A stretch of 38,071 nucleotides of DNA from Bacteroidales bacterium (lineage in GTDB: Bacteria > Bacteroidota > Bacteroidia > Bacteroidales > P3), in NCBI GenBank assembly GCA_017551765.1, contig JAFZKV010000047.1, positions 1-38,071 on the forward strand. Direction: 5' to 3'. Below, piece by piece: positions 1 through 7,599 of this stretch (positions are counted from its first letter, which is position 1; each line of letters starts with the position of its first letter). The notes under the pieces are model-generated. The model saw only the letters and a list, made by a program, of their open reading frames with translations, was not told where the DNA came from and ran no database searches. A program made the translations under genes and the position numbers.

Positions 1-141
1 ACCCACCGCGTAGTTGTCGCCCGCGTGGGAGAAGAAAATAACGATTGATTTGCCCATAGTGTTATCCTTTCTTTGGTTATTCTGTGCGCATGCGCCCAGC
101 ATCAAGCAGCATGCAGCGATGATTAATGTGATGCGTTTCAT
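1..141 (-). CDS. Flavodoxin-family lipoprotein, partial (3' end outside window)
   Basis: Only the first 47 codons are in the window; the gene runs off the left edge. The N-terminus MKRITLIIAACCLMLGACAQ is a short lipoprotein signal with a lipobox-like LGAC, so the mature protein should be anchored by the cysteine. It is followed by SIVIFFSHAGDNYAVG, which resembles the first beta strand and FMN phosphate-binding loop of the flavodoxin_4 family. I infer a flavodoxin-like electron carrier or quinone/flavin reductase outside the cytoplasm. An in-frame internal ATG at codon 29, preceded by an AAAGGA-like sequence, could instead start a cytoplasmic form. It lies 20 bp behind the glutathione peroxidase on the same strand, so the two probably share a transcript. 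Confidence 0.6.
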   Translation of the reverse strand, partial: MKRITLIIAACCLMLGACAQNNQRKDNTMGKSIVIFFSHAGDNYAVG

Positions 142-161
142 GACAATGATTTGTTCTGAGG

Positions 162-704
162 TTATAGCATTGCCTCTATTTCCTTCTCAAAATCCTTCGG
201 CTCGGTGGTGGGGGCAAAGCGTTTCACCGTGGTGCCGTCCTTGGCGATGAGAAACTTGGTGAAGTTCCACAGGATGTCGCTCTCCTTCTTGGCGGTGGTG
301 CTGAGGCCTTTGAGCAGCGTGTGGGTGGCTTTGGCCTTGAGGCCTTTGTACTCCTCGGTGGGAGCCTGCTCTTTGAGCCAAGCGAAGATGGGGTGCTCGT
401 CGGCACCGTTGACGTCGATTTTCTTCATCATCTGGAAGGTGACGCCATAGTTGAGGCGGCAGAACTCCTGTATCTCGCTGTCGCTGCCGGGGTCTTGCTC
501 CTTGAATTGGTTACAAGGGAAGCCGATGCAGACGAGCCCGCGGTCGCGGTATTTCTCATTGAGTGCCTCCAATCCGTCGAACTGAGGCGTGAAGCCGCAC
601 TTGCTGGCGGTGTTGACGATGAGGAGCACCTTGCCCTCGAACTGACGGAAGTCAATCTCTTTGCCGTTACTGGCAACAGCCTTGAAATCATAAATTGTAG
701 CCAT
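162..704 (-). CDS. Glutathione peroxidase family protein (thioredoxin-type peroxidase)
   Basis: This 180-residue protein has the usual length of bacterial glutathione peroxidases, which reduce hydrogen and organic peroxides and in bacteria usually draw electrons from thioredoxin. The peroxidatic residue is cysteine, not selenocysteine, at position 36 in [11 protein letters not shown]. The catalytic glutamine (GFPCNQF) and the tryptophan/asparagine motif near the C-terminus ([10 protein letters not shown]) are present. The start at 704 gives MATIYDFKA, the normal family N-terminus; an upstream ATG at 737 would add eleven atypical residues. It has no signal peptide, so it should be cytoplasmic. 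It probably forms an operon with the downstream flavodoxin-like gene, and the AraC-type gene behind it is a plausible regulator (inference). Confidence 0.93.
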   Translation of the reverse strand: MATIYDFKAVASNGKEIDFRQFEGKVLLIVNTASKCGFTPQFDGLEALNEKYRDRGLVCIGFPCNQFKEQDPGSDSEIQEFCRLNYGVTFQMMKKIDVNGADEHPIFAWLKEQAPTEEYKGLKAKATHTLLKGLSTTAKKESDILWNFTKFLIAKDGTTVKRFAPTTEPKDFEKEIEAML

Positions 705-781
705 AATATTACTGTTTTTAATACGTTTAAAACGCATAACGTTGGAAATGGAAATTTAGTGCGCACAAGCCGTTTTTTGAA

Positions 782-1657
782 TCATTTCTGCTCACGGAAG
801 GCCTTGGGCGACTGACCTTTCAGGCGGGAGAAGAACTTGCTGAAGGAGGGGGTGTCGGCGAAATGGAGGCGGTCGGCTATCTGGCTGATGCTCAGCTCTG
901 AGGTGCGCAGCAGGAACGAGGCTTCCATGAGGAGCATCTGGTTGATGTAGTCGACAACGGTGCGCCCCGAGACCTGGCGGACGACGCGCGAGAGGTAGAC
1001 GGGGCTGATATGAAGCGCGGAGGCGTAGAACGGGATGTCGTGGTGCTCGGCGAAATGGTCGGGCAGCAAACGGATGAAGCCGATGAAGATTTCCTCGACG
1101 CGCTGTGGGACCTGACGGTAGACAACAGCGTGTTGCTGTGCGTTCTGCAGGTCGAGCAGAAAGACGGCATAAAGCAGGCGCAGCACTTCGGCCTTGTATA
1201 TGTGGTCGGATTGCAGGTAGCCGATGATTTCGCGCATCTTCGCGGCCAGATGCCGCGCGGTGTCGGCAGGTAACGTTTGTTTCGGCTCGTTCAACTGAAC
1301 GATGGGCAAGTAGGCGATGTGCACGAGGTCGTGGAGCGTGGGGTCATCAATGGCGGCGTGTTCGTCGGCCATCAGGCTTAATCCGTGAAAGTCGTCGGAT
1401 GTGGCAATGACCGTGATGGGAAGGCCGGGCGAGTAGGTATAGAGGTCGTTGGGATGGAACGTCAGTTCGCGACCGTTGTAGCGGATTGTCAGCCAGCCCC
1501 TTTCAATCAACGTGAAGACATAGCAGGCGAAGAATCCCTGCGTCTCGTTCGTGCGCATGGCCGTCACGGCATCGGTTTCAAAGCAGTACATCGCTGCGTT
1601 GCAGCCATTTGCCTCGTCGCCCGAAAACAATCCAATTGCTTCTTTCAAACTGTACAT
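782..1657 (-). CDS. AraC-family transcriptional regulator
   Basis: The 291-residue protein has the two-part layout of AraC regulators. An N-terminal cupin-like sensory half spans about residues 1-170. The C-terminal 100 residues form the double helix-turn-helix, with ALHISPVYLSRVVRQVSG as the first unit and ISQIADRLHFADTPSFSKFF as the second, ending in the typical G-x-SPKAFR motif. It should bind DNA and activate or repress nearby genes in response to a small ligand. The ligand cannot be read from sequence. It lies 77 bp upstream of the peroxidase gene on the same strand. Its own leader contains three heptamer repeats just before the start codon. Confidence 0.92.
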   Translation of the reverse strand: MYSLKEAIGLFSGDEANGCNAAMYCFETDAVTAMRTNETQGFFACYVFTLIERGWLTIRYNGRELTFHPNDLYTYSPGLPITVIATSDDFHGLSLMADEHAAIDDPTLHDLVHIAYLPIVQLNEPKQTLPADTARHLAAKMREIIGYLQSDHIYKAEVLRLLYAVFLLDLQNAQQHAVVYRQVPQRVEEIFIGFIRLLPDHFAEHHDIPFYASALHISPVYLSRVVRQVSGRTVVDYINQMLLMEASFLLRTSELSISQIADRLHFADTPSFSKFFSRLKGQSPKAFREQK

Positions 1658-1661
1658 GAAT

Positions 1662-1682
1662 AAGGTTTAAAGTTTAAGGTTT
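1662..1682. repeat. Heptamer tract, unit AAAGTTT/AAGGTTT, 3 copies
   Basis: Three head-to-tail 7-bp units lie four bases upstream of the AraC-type gene's start codon, in its presumed 5' untranslated region. The same unit recurs at 2552-2593. Confidence 0.75.
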
Positions 1683-1719
1683 ATTTGCTCTTGCCCTTTT
1701 GCTCCGTTATTTCACGGTG

Positions 1720-1727
1720 CAAAGATA
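1720..1727 (-). promoter_or_regulatory. Candidate promoter -7 element for the AraC-type gene
   Basis: On the minus strand the sequence reads TATCTTTG, matching the Bacteroidetes TAnnTTTG element, about 60 bp before the start codon. No clear TTTG lies at the expected upstream distance; the region there is an A/T tract. Confidence 0.5.
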
Positions 1728-1774
1728 CACAAAAAAAATATATCCATAGATACATTAAAGTATTTACAACGTAG

Positions 1775-1909
1775 TAACTCCGCACATACTACGCCTTTTC
1801 AACCATACTTCGACCATACTTCAACCATACTTCGACCATATTTCAACCATAATAAATGGTTAAAGTATGGTCGAAGTATAGTCGATAGATAGTCTATAAG
1901 ACGGAGTTA
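1775..1909. repeat. 11-bp tandem repeat palindrome A (five units plus inverted copies)
   Basis: Five consecutive 11-bp units occupy 1800-1854, with consensus CRACCATACTT, alternating CAACC and CGACC. They are followed at 1857-1885 by an inverted run of the same unit, so the block can fold into a long hairpin. An outer 8-bp inverted repeat, TAACTCCG at 1775-1782 and CGGAGTTA at 1902-1909, encloses the block. It lies between the divergent AraC-type and ferritin-like genes. Confidence 0.85.
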
Positions 1910-1993
1910 TATGCCTGTTAATACTAAGGAAGGAGAAAGTGACACGAGGGTGGCAGCTGTATCGTTTCAGACAAAAATTGTGTCGTTTTGGAA

Positions 1994-2024
1994 TTTGCCA
2001 AATACGAAAATATTAGTATTTTTG
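1994..2024 (+). promoter_or_regulatory. Promoter of the ferritin-like gene
   Basis: TTTG at 1994-1997 and TATTTTTG at 2017-2024 are separated by 19 bp, an exact Bacteroidetes sigma-factor promoter. The expected transcript start is near 2030, giving an AT-rich leader of about 60 nt. Confidence 0.8.
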
Positions 2025-2088
2025 CAGTTGGAAACAAATACTCCATACGTCAACAAATCACTAATAACCAACAATAAACATTACAATT

Positions 2089-2550
2089 ATGACAAAAGAA
2101 GAAGCATTGAAGCAGTTTGCCCAAGCTGGCGCTGTATGGTTTGGCAACAGCAAACAGCATTTCGCATTCTCGGCCTATTGCCGTCTGAATGGCTGGAACA
2201 AATTGGCCGACAAATGGAAAGAGGAAGCCGAAGAGGAGTGGGACGAGGCCGAGGAGGTGCTCAACCGTCTCGTCGAGCTCGGCTGCAAGCCCGCCGACCT
2301 TCAGGAGGCCATGAAGACCATCGAGTTCCCCTTCTACGACGACCCCAAGCAGCAGATCGAGAGCGACTATCAGCCCGATGCCGTGAAGATTATGAGCGAG
2401 ATGGCCGCAGCTTTCGCCGACGACTATCCCACCCAGAAGCTCATCTACAAGTGGATTGACGGCGAGAAAGACCACATGGCCTGGGAGGCGCAGTACCTCA
2501 ACTACATCGACAAGCTCGGCTACGAGAATTTCCTCACCGCAATGATGTAG
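2089..2550 (+). CDS. Ferritin-like / bacterioferritin-like helical protein
   Basis: The 153-residue protein is almost entirely helical and acidic. The spacing of acidic and histidine residues resembles ferritin-like four-helix proteins: a first helix with H20 and F22-S24, a second rich in glutamate (EEAEEEWDEAEEVLNRLVELG) ending in the LG turn seen before the loop of bacterioferritins, and a last helix with DGEKDHMAWEAQYLNYIDKLG, close to the E-x6-Y and H-x2-W pattern of the family. I infer iron storage or a ferroxidase role, but I did not see a complete canonical diiron set, so a catalytically altered ferritin-like protein is possible. It has its own strong promoter and lies 46 bp before a small winged-helix gene. 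Confidence 0.6.
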   Translation: MTKEEALKQFAQAGAVWFGNSKQHFAFSAYCRLNGWNKLADKWKEEAEEEWDEAEEVLNRLVELGCKPADLQEAMKTIEFPFYDDPKQQIESDYQPDAVKIMSEMAAAFADDYPTQKLIYKWIDGEKDHMAWEAQYLNYIDKLGYENFLTAMM

Positions 2551-2551
2551 T

Positions 2552-2593
2552 AAAGTTTAAAGTTTAAGGTTTAAAGTTTAAAGTTTAAAGTCG
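2552..2593. repeat. Heptamer tract, unit AAAGTTT, 6 copies
   Basis: Six head-to-tail 7-bp units, one carrying AAGGTTT and the last ending AAAGTCG, fill nearly the whole gap between the ferritin-like stop codon and the start codon at 2597. They therefore cover the ribosome-binding region of the next gene. Confidence 0.85.
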
Positions 2594-2596
2594 GTT

Positions 2597-2770
2597 ATGA
2601 AAGAACAAGTTCTTAAGGCCATGCGCGAGGCGGGAAAACCCGTCAGCGCTGGCGATGTCACCAAAGCTCTCGGTGCCGACCGCAAAGAGGTGGACAAGGC
2701 TTTCGCCGAACTGAAGAAAGAAGGTGCCATCGTGTCGCCCGTGCGCTGCAAGTGGGCACCTGCAAAGTAA
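2597..2770 (+). CDS. Small winged-helix-like DNA-binding protein (57 aa)
   Basis: This short frame encodes 57 residues. The sequence starts MKEQVLKAMREAGKPVSAGD and continues with VTKALGADRKEVDKAFAELK, then KEGAIVSPVRCKWAPAK. It has the shape of a minimal winged helix: helix 1, a turn, a helix 2/recognition-helix pair (DVTKALGADRKEVDKAFAELKKEG) and a short wing ending in lysines. Such proteins occur in Bacteroidales beside redox and iron genes, so a regulatory role for the ferritin-like gene is plausible but inferred. It follows that gene by 46 bp, with a heptamer repeat in between, and is closed by a good terminator at 2828-2853. Confidence 0.7.
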   Translation: MKEQVLKAMREAGKPVSAGDVTKALGADRKEVDKAFAELKKEGAIVSPVRCKWAPAK

Positions 2771-2827
2771 TTTTCAAATGGCTTCGACGATTGCATCCGC
2801 ACCTCGACGCAGATAAATTTTTTGCTC

Positions 2828-2853
2828 AAGGAGGGCTCCGGCCCTCCTTTTTT
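2828..2853 (+). terminator. Rho-independent terminator
   Basis: A 9-bp stem, AAGGAGGGC with GCCCTCCTT, closes a 4-nt loop and is followed by a run of T. It ends the ferritin-like/winged-helix transcript. Confidence 0.9.
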
Positions 2854-2855
2854 CT

Positions 2856-2894
2856 TTAGGAGAGACAGGCGACAGGTTCCTGTCACAGGCCTAA
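2856..2894. repeat. Small heptamer-like palindrome
   Basis: The block contains GACAGGC and GACAGGT at 2864-2877 and then the inverted TCCTGTC and ACAGGCC, with outer TTAGG and CCTAA. It is a minor, less certain member of the heptamer-armed palindromes seen elsewhere in the window. Confidence 0.45.
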
Positions 2895-2959
2895 GCCAAA
2901 GGATACATCGTATATTGTGTTTTGCAAATGTTTTTTTTCGGGGATTTAGAAAAAAATCG

Positions 2960-2967
2960 TATATTTG
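2960..2967 (+). promoter_or_regulatory. Candidate promoter -7 element for the T9SS surface protein
   Basis: TATATTTG matches TAnnTTTG and is 22 bp before the start codon at 2990. The upstream element is weak (TTCG at 2937-2940). Confidence 0.55.
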
Positions 2968-2989
2968 CAGTTTGAAAAAGCAGTCTTTT

Positions 2990-5900
2990 ATGCGACGGTT
3001 AGGGCTGATAGTGATGCTGATGCTGTTGTGTTGCAGCACGATGGCGCGCACGGAGCGCGACACGCTGGGAGTGGGCACGGTGGTGAATTTCGTTGCCAAC
3101 GAGGGGCAATGGGAGGGGCCGTACCTGCTGGAGGCGCAGTTGCACGACGCGGCGCTGTTTGTGGAGCGCGGCGGCCTGACGGTGGCGCTGCGCGAGCATG
3201 TGCCCCACCCTGCCCCGCCGAAGCTCACGACGCGCTATCACGCCTACCGCATGACGTTCGCCGGCGCCACAGAGGCCGCGCCGACGGGCCTGTACAAGCA
3301 GGAGGCGGTGTGCAACTATCTGCTGGGCAACAGTCCTGCGCGCTGGCGCAGCGGCGTGGCCGCCTACGACGCGGTGCGCTACGAGGGGCTGTACGAGGGC
3401 GTGGACCTGGAGATTTACGGTGCCAGCAAGGCTTTGAAATACAATTTTATTGTGCACGCGGGAGCCGACCCGACGCAGGTGGCCATCGACTATGAGGGCA
3501 CCGACGGCGTGGAGGTGGGTACGAACGGCACGCTGCGCATACGCACCTCGGTGAGGGACATTGTGGAGATGAGACCCTATGTGTATCAGCTGGTCGACGG
3601 CAAGCCTGTGGAGGTCAGCAGCCGTTGGTCGGTGCGCCGCACGAAGGAGGGGCTGTATCGCGCCACCGTCGTGGTGGGCGACTATGACCGCAACAGCGAC
3701 CTGGTGATTGACCCGATGCTGATTTTCTCGACCTACACGGGCTCGACAGCCGACAATTGGGGCACTACGGCGGCCTACGACTCATACAAGAACGTCTACA
3801 CCGCAGGGTTGGTGTTCAACATCGGCTACCCTGTGTCGTTGGGGGCATACCAGCCGGCGTTCGGCGGCGGGGTGGACATCGGCATCTTCAAGTTCGACTC
3901 GTCGGGCACGCAGCGGCTCTACGCCACCTATCTGGGCGGCGCGTCGGCCGATATGCCGCACAGCATGTTTGTCAACTCGTTTGACGAGCTGCTGATTTTC
4001 GGCACCACCGGTTCGGCAGACTTCCCCGTGACCCCCGGCGCCTATCAGGGCAGTCACGGGGGCGGCGACAGCATCGGCTACTTTTCGAGCATCAACTTCC
4101 CCGCCGGCAGCGACATGTTCGTCAGCCGCCTGAGCAGCGACGGCGCACAGCTGCTGGCGTCGACCTATGTGGGCGGCAGCGGCAACGACGGCCTGAACTA
4201 CCGCAACCGCTATAACAGCAACTACACCATCATGATGCAGGGCAACGACACGCTCTACTACAACTATGGCGACGGTGCCCGCGGCGAAATCATCACCGAC
4301 AACCTGAACAATGTCTATATCGGCAGCACCACTTTCAGCGCCGACTTTCCCGTCACCGAGGGGTGTGTGCAACCCACCCTGGGGGGCCGGCAGGACGGTG
4401 TGGTGCTCAAGCTCGACTATAACCTGCACAACCTGCTGTGGAGCACCTACCTGGGTGGCTCGAACGACGATGCCGTCTACAGCATCGACGTGGACAGCGC
4501 CTACAACCTGCTGGTGTGCGGCGGTACGGCGAGCAGCAACTTCCCTGTGACCGACAACACCTATCAAACCACCTACAACGGAGGCTCGGCCGACGGCTTC
4601 GTGAGCATCATCTCCTACGGCGGCGAGCGCCTGATGGCCTCGTCGTTTGTGGGCGGCTCGCTGTACGACCAGCTCTATTTCGTCCGCGTGGGCAACCACA
4701 ACGAGGTGTTCCTCTTCGGCCAAACACGCAGCGCCAGCACGTCGATGATATACAACGCCGGCTACGGAGTCACCGGCGCCGGTATGCTGCTGGCGCGCAT
4801 GAGTCCCGACCTGCGTCAGCGGCGCTGGAGCACTCTTTTCGGCACTCCCGGCCGCATCAACCTGTCGCCTACCGCCTTTGCGGCCGACATCTGCAACCGC
4901 GTCTATGCCGCCGGCTGGGGACGCGACTTTGTGGGATACAACAGCGTGCAGTGGAACACCGCCGGCACCACCGGCATGGAGACCACCTCAGACGCCTTCC
5001 AATCGACCACCGACGGGCAGGATTTCTACATCATCAGCCTTGATGCCAACGCCAACCAGCTGGAGTACGCCACCTTCTTCGGCCAGATGCACCAACCCTC
5101 GGCCAGCGGCGGCGGCGCCGACCATGTGGACGGCGGCACCTCGCGGTTCGACCGGCAAGGCACCCTCTATCAGTCGGTGTGCGCCTCCTGCGGCCGCTAT
5201 CAGGGTTTCCCCGTCACCGCCAACGCCTGGAGCGACAGCAACCGCTCAAACAACTGCAACAACGCCCTGTTCCGCTTCAACGTCACCGACGGCTTCCCAG
5301 TGGCCGAGTTTGTGCCGCCGGCGGCCGGTTGCGCCCCCTACACGGTGCATTTCCACAATACGGGACGCGGTTCCAACTTCGTGTGGGACTTTGGCGACGG
5401 CACCACGTCGACCCAGCGCAGCCCCACGCACACCTATGCTACGGGCGGCTCCTACACCGTTACGCTGGTGGCCATACAACCTATGGGATGCGCCATCACC
5501 GACACCGTGCGCCACACCCTGCGCGTCATCGGCACGGGCGCACCCTACACCGCCAGCAGCATTGCCTGCAACAACGACCGTGTGCAGATAGGCCCCACGC
5601 CGCAGTTGGGCGCCACCTATGAATGGCTCACCCCGGGAGTATCCGACCCCACGGTGGCCAACCCCTGGGTCAGCGATTCGGGCACCTACCTGCTGCGCAT
5701 CTCGGCCGACGGCTGCAGCGAGGTGGACACTTTCATTGTGGATGCCTACAACCTCATCAAACGCTGGCGCACCACCGCCATCTCGTGTCACGACTCGGCC
5801 GACGGCAGCATTGTCCTGATTTACGGCGACGACCTGTCGGCAGATTCCATCACGATGAGCATCACACCCAGCAGTCCTCTGCACTACGCCTCGATGGACT

Positions 5901-6736
5901 CGGTGGTGTTTGGCAAACTGCACGCTGGCAATTACACAGTCTCCGTCAGTGGCTACGGTTGCAGCAAGGAGATAACGTTCACGCTCGACAACCCCGACCC
6001 GCCACGCTACGAGAAGGAGGCTGTCACGGCCCTGTGTACCGACAGCTGCACGGGAAGCCTGCACATCACCTACAGTTTCAGCGACCTGCACCCCCTCGAC
6101 ACCCTGATTGAAGGACTCTGTCCAGGGACCTATATCACAGAGCTTCTCGACCACGGTTGCCCGCTGACAGACACCACCGTCATCATCCGCGACCACAGCA
6201 TTGACAGCCTTAGGGCGTGGGCCGACGACAACCACATCTACCTCGGCCAGAGTGTGGGCCTGCACGCACGGGTGAACCAGAACGCCAGCGGCGTCAGCTA
6301 TGTGTGGTCGCCCGCCGGCGACTTGAACCGGCCCGATGTGCAGCACCCTGTGGCCACCCCATCGGACACGCTGGTGTGCTACACCGTGACCGCCACCACA
6401 GCCAACAACTGCAGCCGCAGCGACAGCGTCTGTGTCCATTGTACCGAGATTATCTGCGGCGCTCCCGAGTTCACCATTCCCAACGCCTTCACCCCCAACG
6501 GCGACGGCGTGAACGACCGCCTCTGCTTCAACGCCGACATCCTGGCCGAGTTCCATATTGCCATCTTCAACCGTTGGGGACAATGCGTCTATGAGAGCAG
6601 CGACGCGCAGGAGTGCTGGGACGGTACCTTCCGCAACGCCCCCTGCCTGCCGGGTGTCTACACCTACACCTGCCACGTGCGCTGCCACAGTCAGGTGGAA
6701 AACGATTTCAAAGGCGACATCACGCTCATCAGATGA
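2990..6736 (+). CDS. Giant secreted protein: SBBP-type beta-propeller, PKD domain, T9SS type B sorting domain
   Basis: This 1248-residue protein begins with a Sec signal peptide (MRRLGLIVMLMLLCCSTMA). Residues about 30-240 form an N-terminal beta domain. About residues 245-760 carry repeated SBBP-like blades (STYTGSTADNWG, ATYLGGAS, STYLGGSNDDAV). A PKD domain follows (about 770-860, FVWDFGDGTTSTQRSPTHTY), then Ig-like stretches. The C-terminus carries the gliding-motility/T9SS type B domain: FTPNGDGVNDRLCF, NRWGQCVYES, and a final strand ending DITLIR. It should be exported by Sec, moved across the outer membrane by type IX secretion and exposed at the surface. An upstream frame would add 56 residues reading through the terminator, so I start at the ATG before the signal peptide. 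Its substrate is unknown. It overlaps the next gene by 4 bp. Confidence 0.9.
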   Translation: MRRLGLIVMLMLLCCSTMARTERDTLGVGTVVNFVANEGQWEGPYLLEAQLHDAALFVERGGLTVALREHVPHPAPPKLTTRYHAYRMTFAGATEAAPTGLYKQEAVCNYLLGNSPARWRSGVAAYDAVRYEGLYEGVDLEIYGASKALKYNFIVHAGADPTQVAIDYEGTDGVEVGTNGTLRIRTSVRDIVEMRPYVYQLVDGKPVEVSSRWSVRRTKEGLYRATVVVGDYDRNSDLVIDPMLIFSTYTGSTADNWGTTAAYDSYKNVYTAGLVFNIGYPVSLGAYQPAFGGGVDIGIFKFDSSGTQRLYATYLGGASADMPHSMFVNSFDELLIFGTTGSADFPVTPGAYQGSHGGGDSIGYFSSINFPAGSDMFVSRLSSDGAQLLASTYVGGSGNDGLNYRNRYNSNYTIMMQGNDTLYYNYGDGARGEIITDNLNNVYIGSTTFSADFPVTEGCVQPTLGGRQDGVVLKLDYNLHNLLWSTYLGGSNDDAVYSIDVDSAYNLLVCGGTASSNFPVTDNTYQTTYNGGSADGFVSIISYGGERLMASSFVGGSLYDQLYFVRVGNHNEVFLFGQTRSASTSMIYNAGYGVTGAGMLLARMSPDLRQRRWSTLFGTPGRINLSPTAFAADICNRVYAAGWGRDFVGYNSVQWNTAGTTGMETTSDAFQSTTDGQDFYIISLDANANQLEYATFFGQMHQPSASGGGADHVDGGTSRFDRQGTLYQSVCASCGRYQGFPVTANAWSDSNRSNNCNNALFRFNVTDGFPVAEFVPPAAGCAPYTVHFHNTGRGSNFVWDFGDGTTSTQRSPTHTYATGGSYTVTLVAIQPMGCAITDTVRHTLRVIGTGAPYTASSIACNNDRVQIGPTPQLGATYEWLTPGVSDPTVANPWVSDSGTYLLRISADGCSEVDTFIVDAYNLIKRWRTTAISCHDSADGSIVLIYGDDLSADSITMSITPSSPLHYASMDSVVFGKLHAGNYTVSVSGYGCSKEITFTLDNPDPPRYEKEAVTALCTDSCTGSLHITYSFSDLHPLDTLIEGLCPGTYITELLDHGCPLTDTTVIIRDHSIDSLRAWADDNHIYLGQSVGLHARVNQNASGVSYVWSPAGDLNRPDVQHPVATPSDTLVCYTVTATTANNCSRSDSVCVHCTEIICGAPEFTIPNAFTPNGDGVNDRLCFNADILAEFHIAIFNRWGQCVYESSDAQECWDGTFRNAPCLPGVYTYTCHVRCHSQVENDFKGDITLIR

Positions 6737-7542
6737 AAGACCAATTCGTTATAGCCTGTGTTGAGTCGGCCGCCGACGCCGCTGTGGTGCTCCCCTGGGT
6801 GCGCCACTTCGCCGAGCACCTGAACCACAAAGGGGTGATGGCGCTGCATGTGGAAAGTGAAAAGCAGAAAGCGAAAAGCGAAAAGAACGACGAGTGGCTG
6901 AAGGCGCTGGGGGTACCCTATGTGAGCCTGCAGGGCGATTGGCGCACCGCCATCGAAGGGTTGCCGACCGCCTTCAACGGAATACTTGCCGTGGTGGCTG
7001 TCAACCCATCGGCACCGCGCACCTCGTTGACCCATCCAAAGTGTCTGCTGCACGAATTCAAAAACTGCAAGACGGCCTATCTGGTGGTCGGTGGTCAGTT
7101 GCCGGCAATCGGTGGTTGCGACAATCCCCTACGGACAACCTGCCTCACGATGACCCACCGCCGTGAGGGCAAGGAGTTGCTGGTGTGGGCCTCCTACCTG
7201 GCACGCTTCCTCGGCAGCAAGATTACGATAGCCCACCCCGACTATCGCGACGAAGGGTTGCGGCAACGCTGGCAGAACAACATGCGCTTTGTGGACAAGA
7301 TGTTCACGCCGCTGAACATCAGCTACACCTCGACAGCCATCGACGGCAGCACCCGCGAAGACCTGCGCACCCTCAACCAACAGAAGCCCGACCTGCTGAT
7401 TGCCCGCACCACCGACACGCGCGACCGCGACCTGCTCGACCTGCTACAGCCGCTACCCGAGTGGCGGCTCCTCACCCACCCCTCGCGCACGCCGCTGCTG
7501 CTGCTCAACCCGCGCGACGACCTCTACATCCTCTGCGACTGA
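6733..7542 (+). CDS. UspA-like protein with two nucleotide-binding-fold halves (function unknown)
   Basis: The 269-residue protein looks like two tandem universal-stress-protein folds. The first half begins MKDQFVIACVESAADAAVVL and runs to about residue 130; the second begins near KELLVWASYLARFLGSKITI and includes PDLLIARTTDTRDRD. No clean ATP-binding G-2x-G-9x-G(S/T) motif is visible, so it may not bind ATP. The ATG overlaps the stop of the surface-protein gene (ATGA), which suggests coupled translation. Two 7-bp repeat tracts lie inside the frame, at 6852-6886 (giving ESEKQKAKSEK) and at 7083-7117 (giving VVGGQLPAIGG). The first falls where a surface loop is expected. The assignment is by fold only. 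Confidence 0.55.
   Translation: MKDQFVIACVESAADAAVVLPWVRHFAEHLNHKGVMALHVESEKQKAKSEKNDEWLKALGVPYVSLQGDWRTAIEGLPTAFNGILAVVAVNPSAPRTSLTHPKCLLHEFKNCKTAYLVVGGQLPAIGGCDNPLRTTCLTMTHRREGKELLVWASYLARFLGSKITIAHPDYRDEGLRQRWQNNMRFVDKMFTPLNISYTSTAIDGSTREDLRTLNQQKPDLLIARTTDTRDRDLLDLLQPLPEWRLLTHPSRTPLLLLNPRDDLYILCD
6852..6886. repeat. Heptamer tract inside the UspA-like gene, unit GAAAAGC, 5 copies
   Basis: Five 7-bp units run head to tail within the coding sequence. They encode a lysine/glutamate-rich segment between residues about 41 and 52. Confidence 0.75.
7083..7117. repeat. Heptamer tract inside the UspA-like gene, unit GGTGGTC, 5 copies
   Basis: Five 7-bp units, two perfect GGTGGTC and three diverged, lie in frame. 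The same unit GGTGGTC is used at 33565-33592 and within pdxK at 34784-34818. Confidence 0.7.
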
Positions 7543-7543
7543 T

Positions 7544-7560
7544 TGGCACGGAATTTGCAA
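7544..7560 (+). promoter_or_regulatory. Sigma-54 (RpoN) promoter upstream of the SPFH gene
   Basis: TGGCACG, four bases, then TTGCAA matches the -24/-12 consensus TGGCACG-N4-TTGCW, with the invariant GG and GC 12 bp apart. The predicted transcript start is near 7570, 30 bp before the start codon at 7600. The element begins two bases after the stop codon of the upstream gene. Confidence 0.8.
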
Positions 7561-7599
7561 CGACAAAAATATAACAAACAATTAAAAAAAAATAAAGAC

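Larger units (their letters stand above)
1658..2088. other. Divergent intergenic region between AraC-type and ferritin-like genes
   Basis: This 431-bp stretch holds no convincing gene; an open frame starting at 1911 is only a shadow of the real gene in another frame. It contains the heptamer tract next to the AraC-type start, a minus-strand TATCTTTG, the 11-bp repeat palindrome and a strong plus-strand promoter for the ferritin-like gene. Confidence 0.7.

Noticed and set aside
2822-2989. 56-residue upstream extension of the T9SS surface protein
   Set aside because: It would read through a good terminator and the promoter; the ATG at 2990 is followed by a clear signal peptide.
7543-7599. Earlier ATG for the SPFH protein
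   Set aside because: It lies on the sigma-54 element, upstream of the predicted transcript start.
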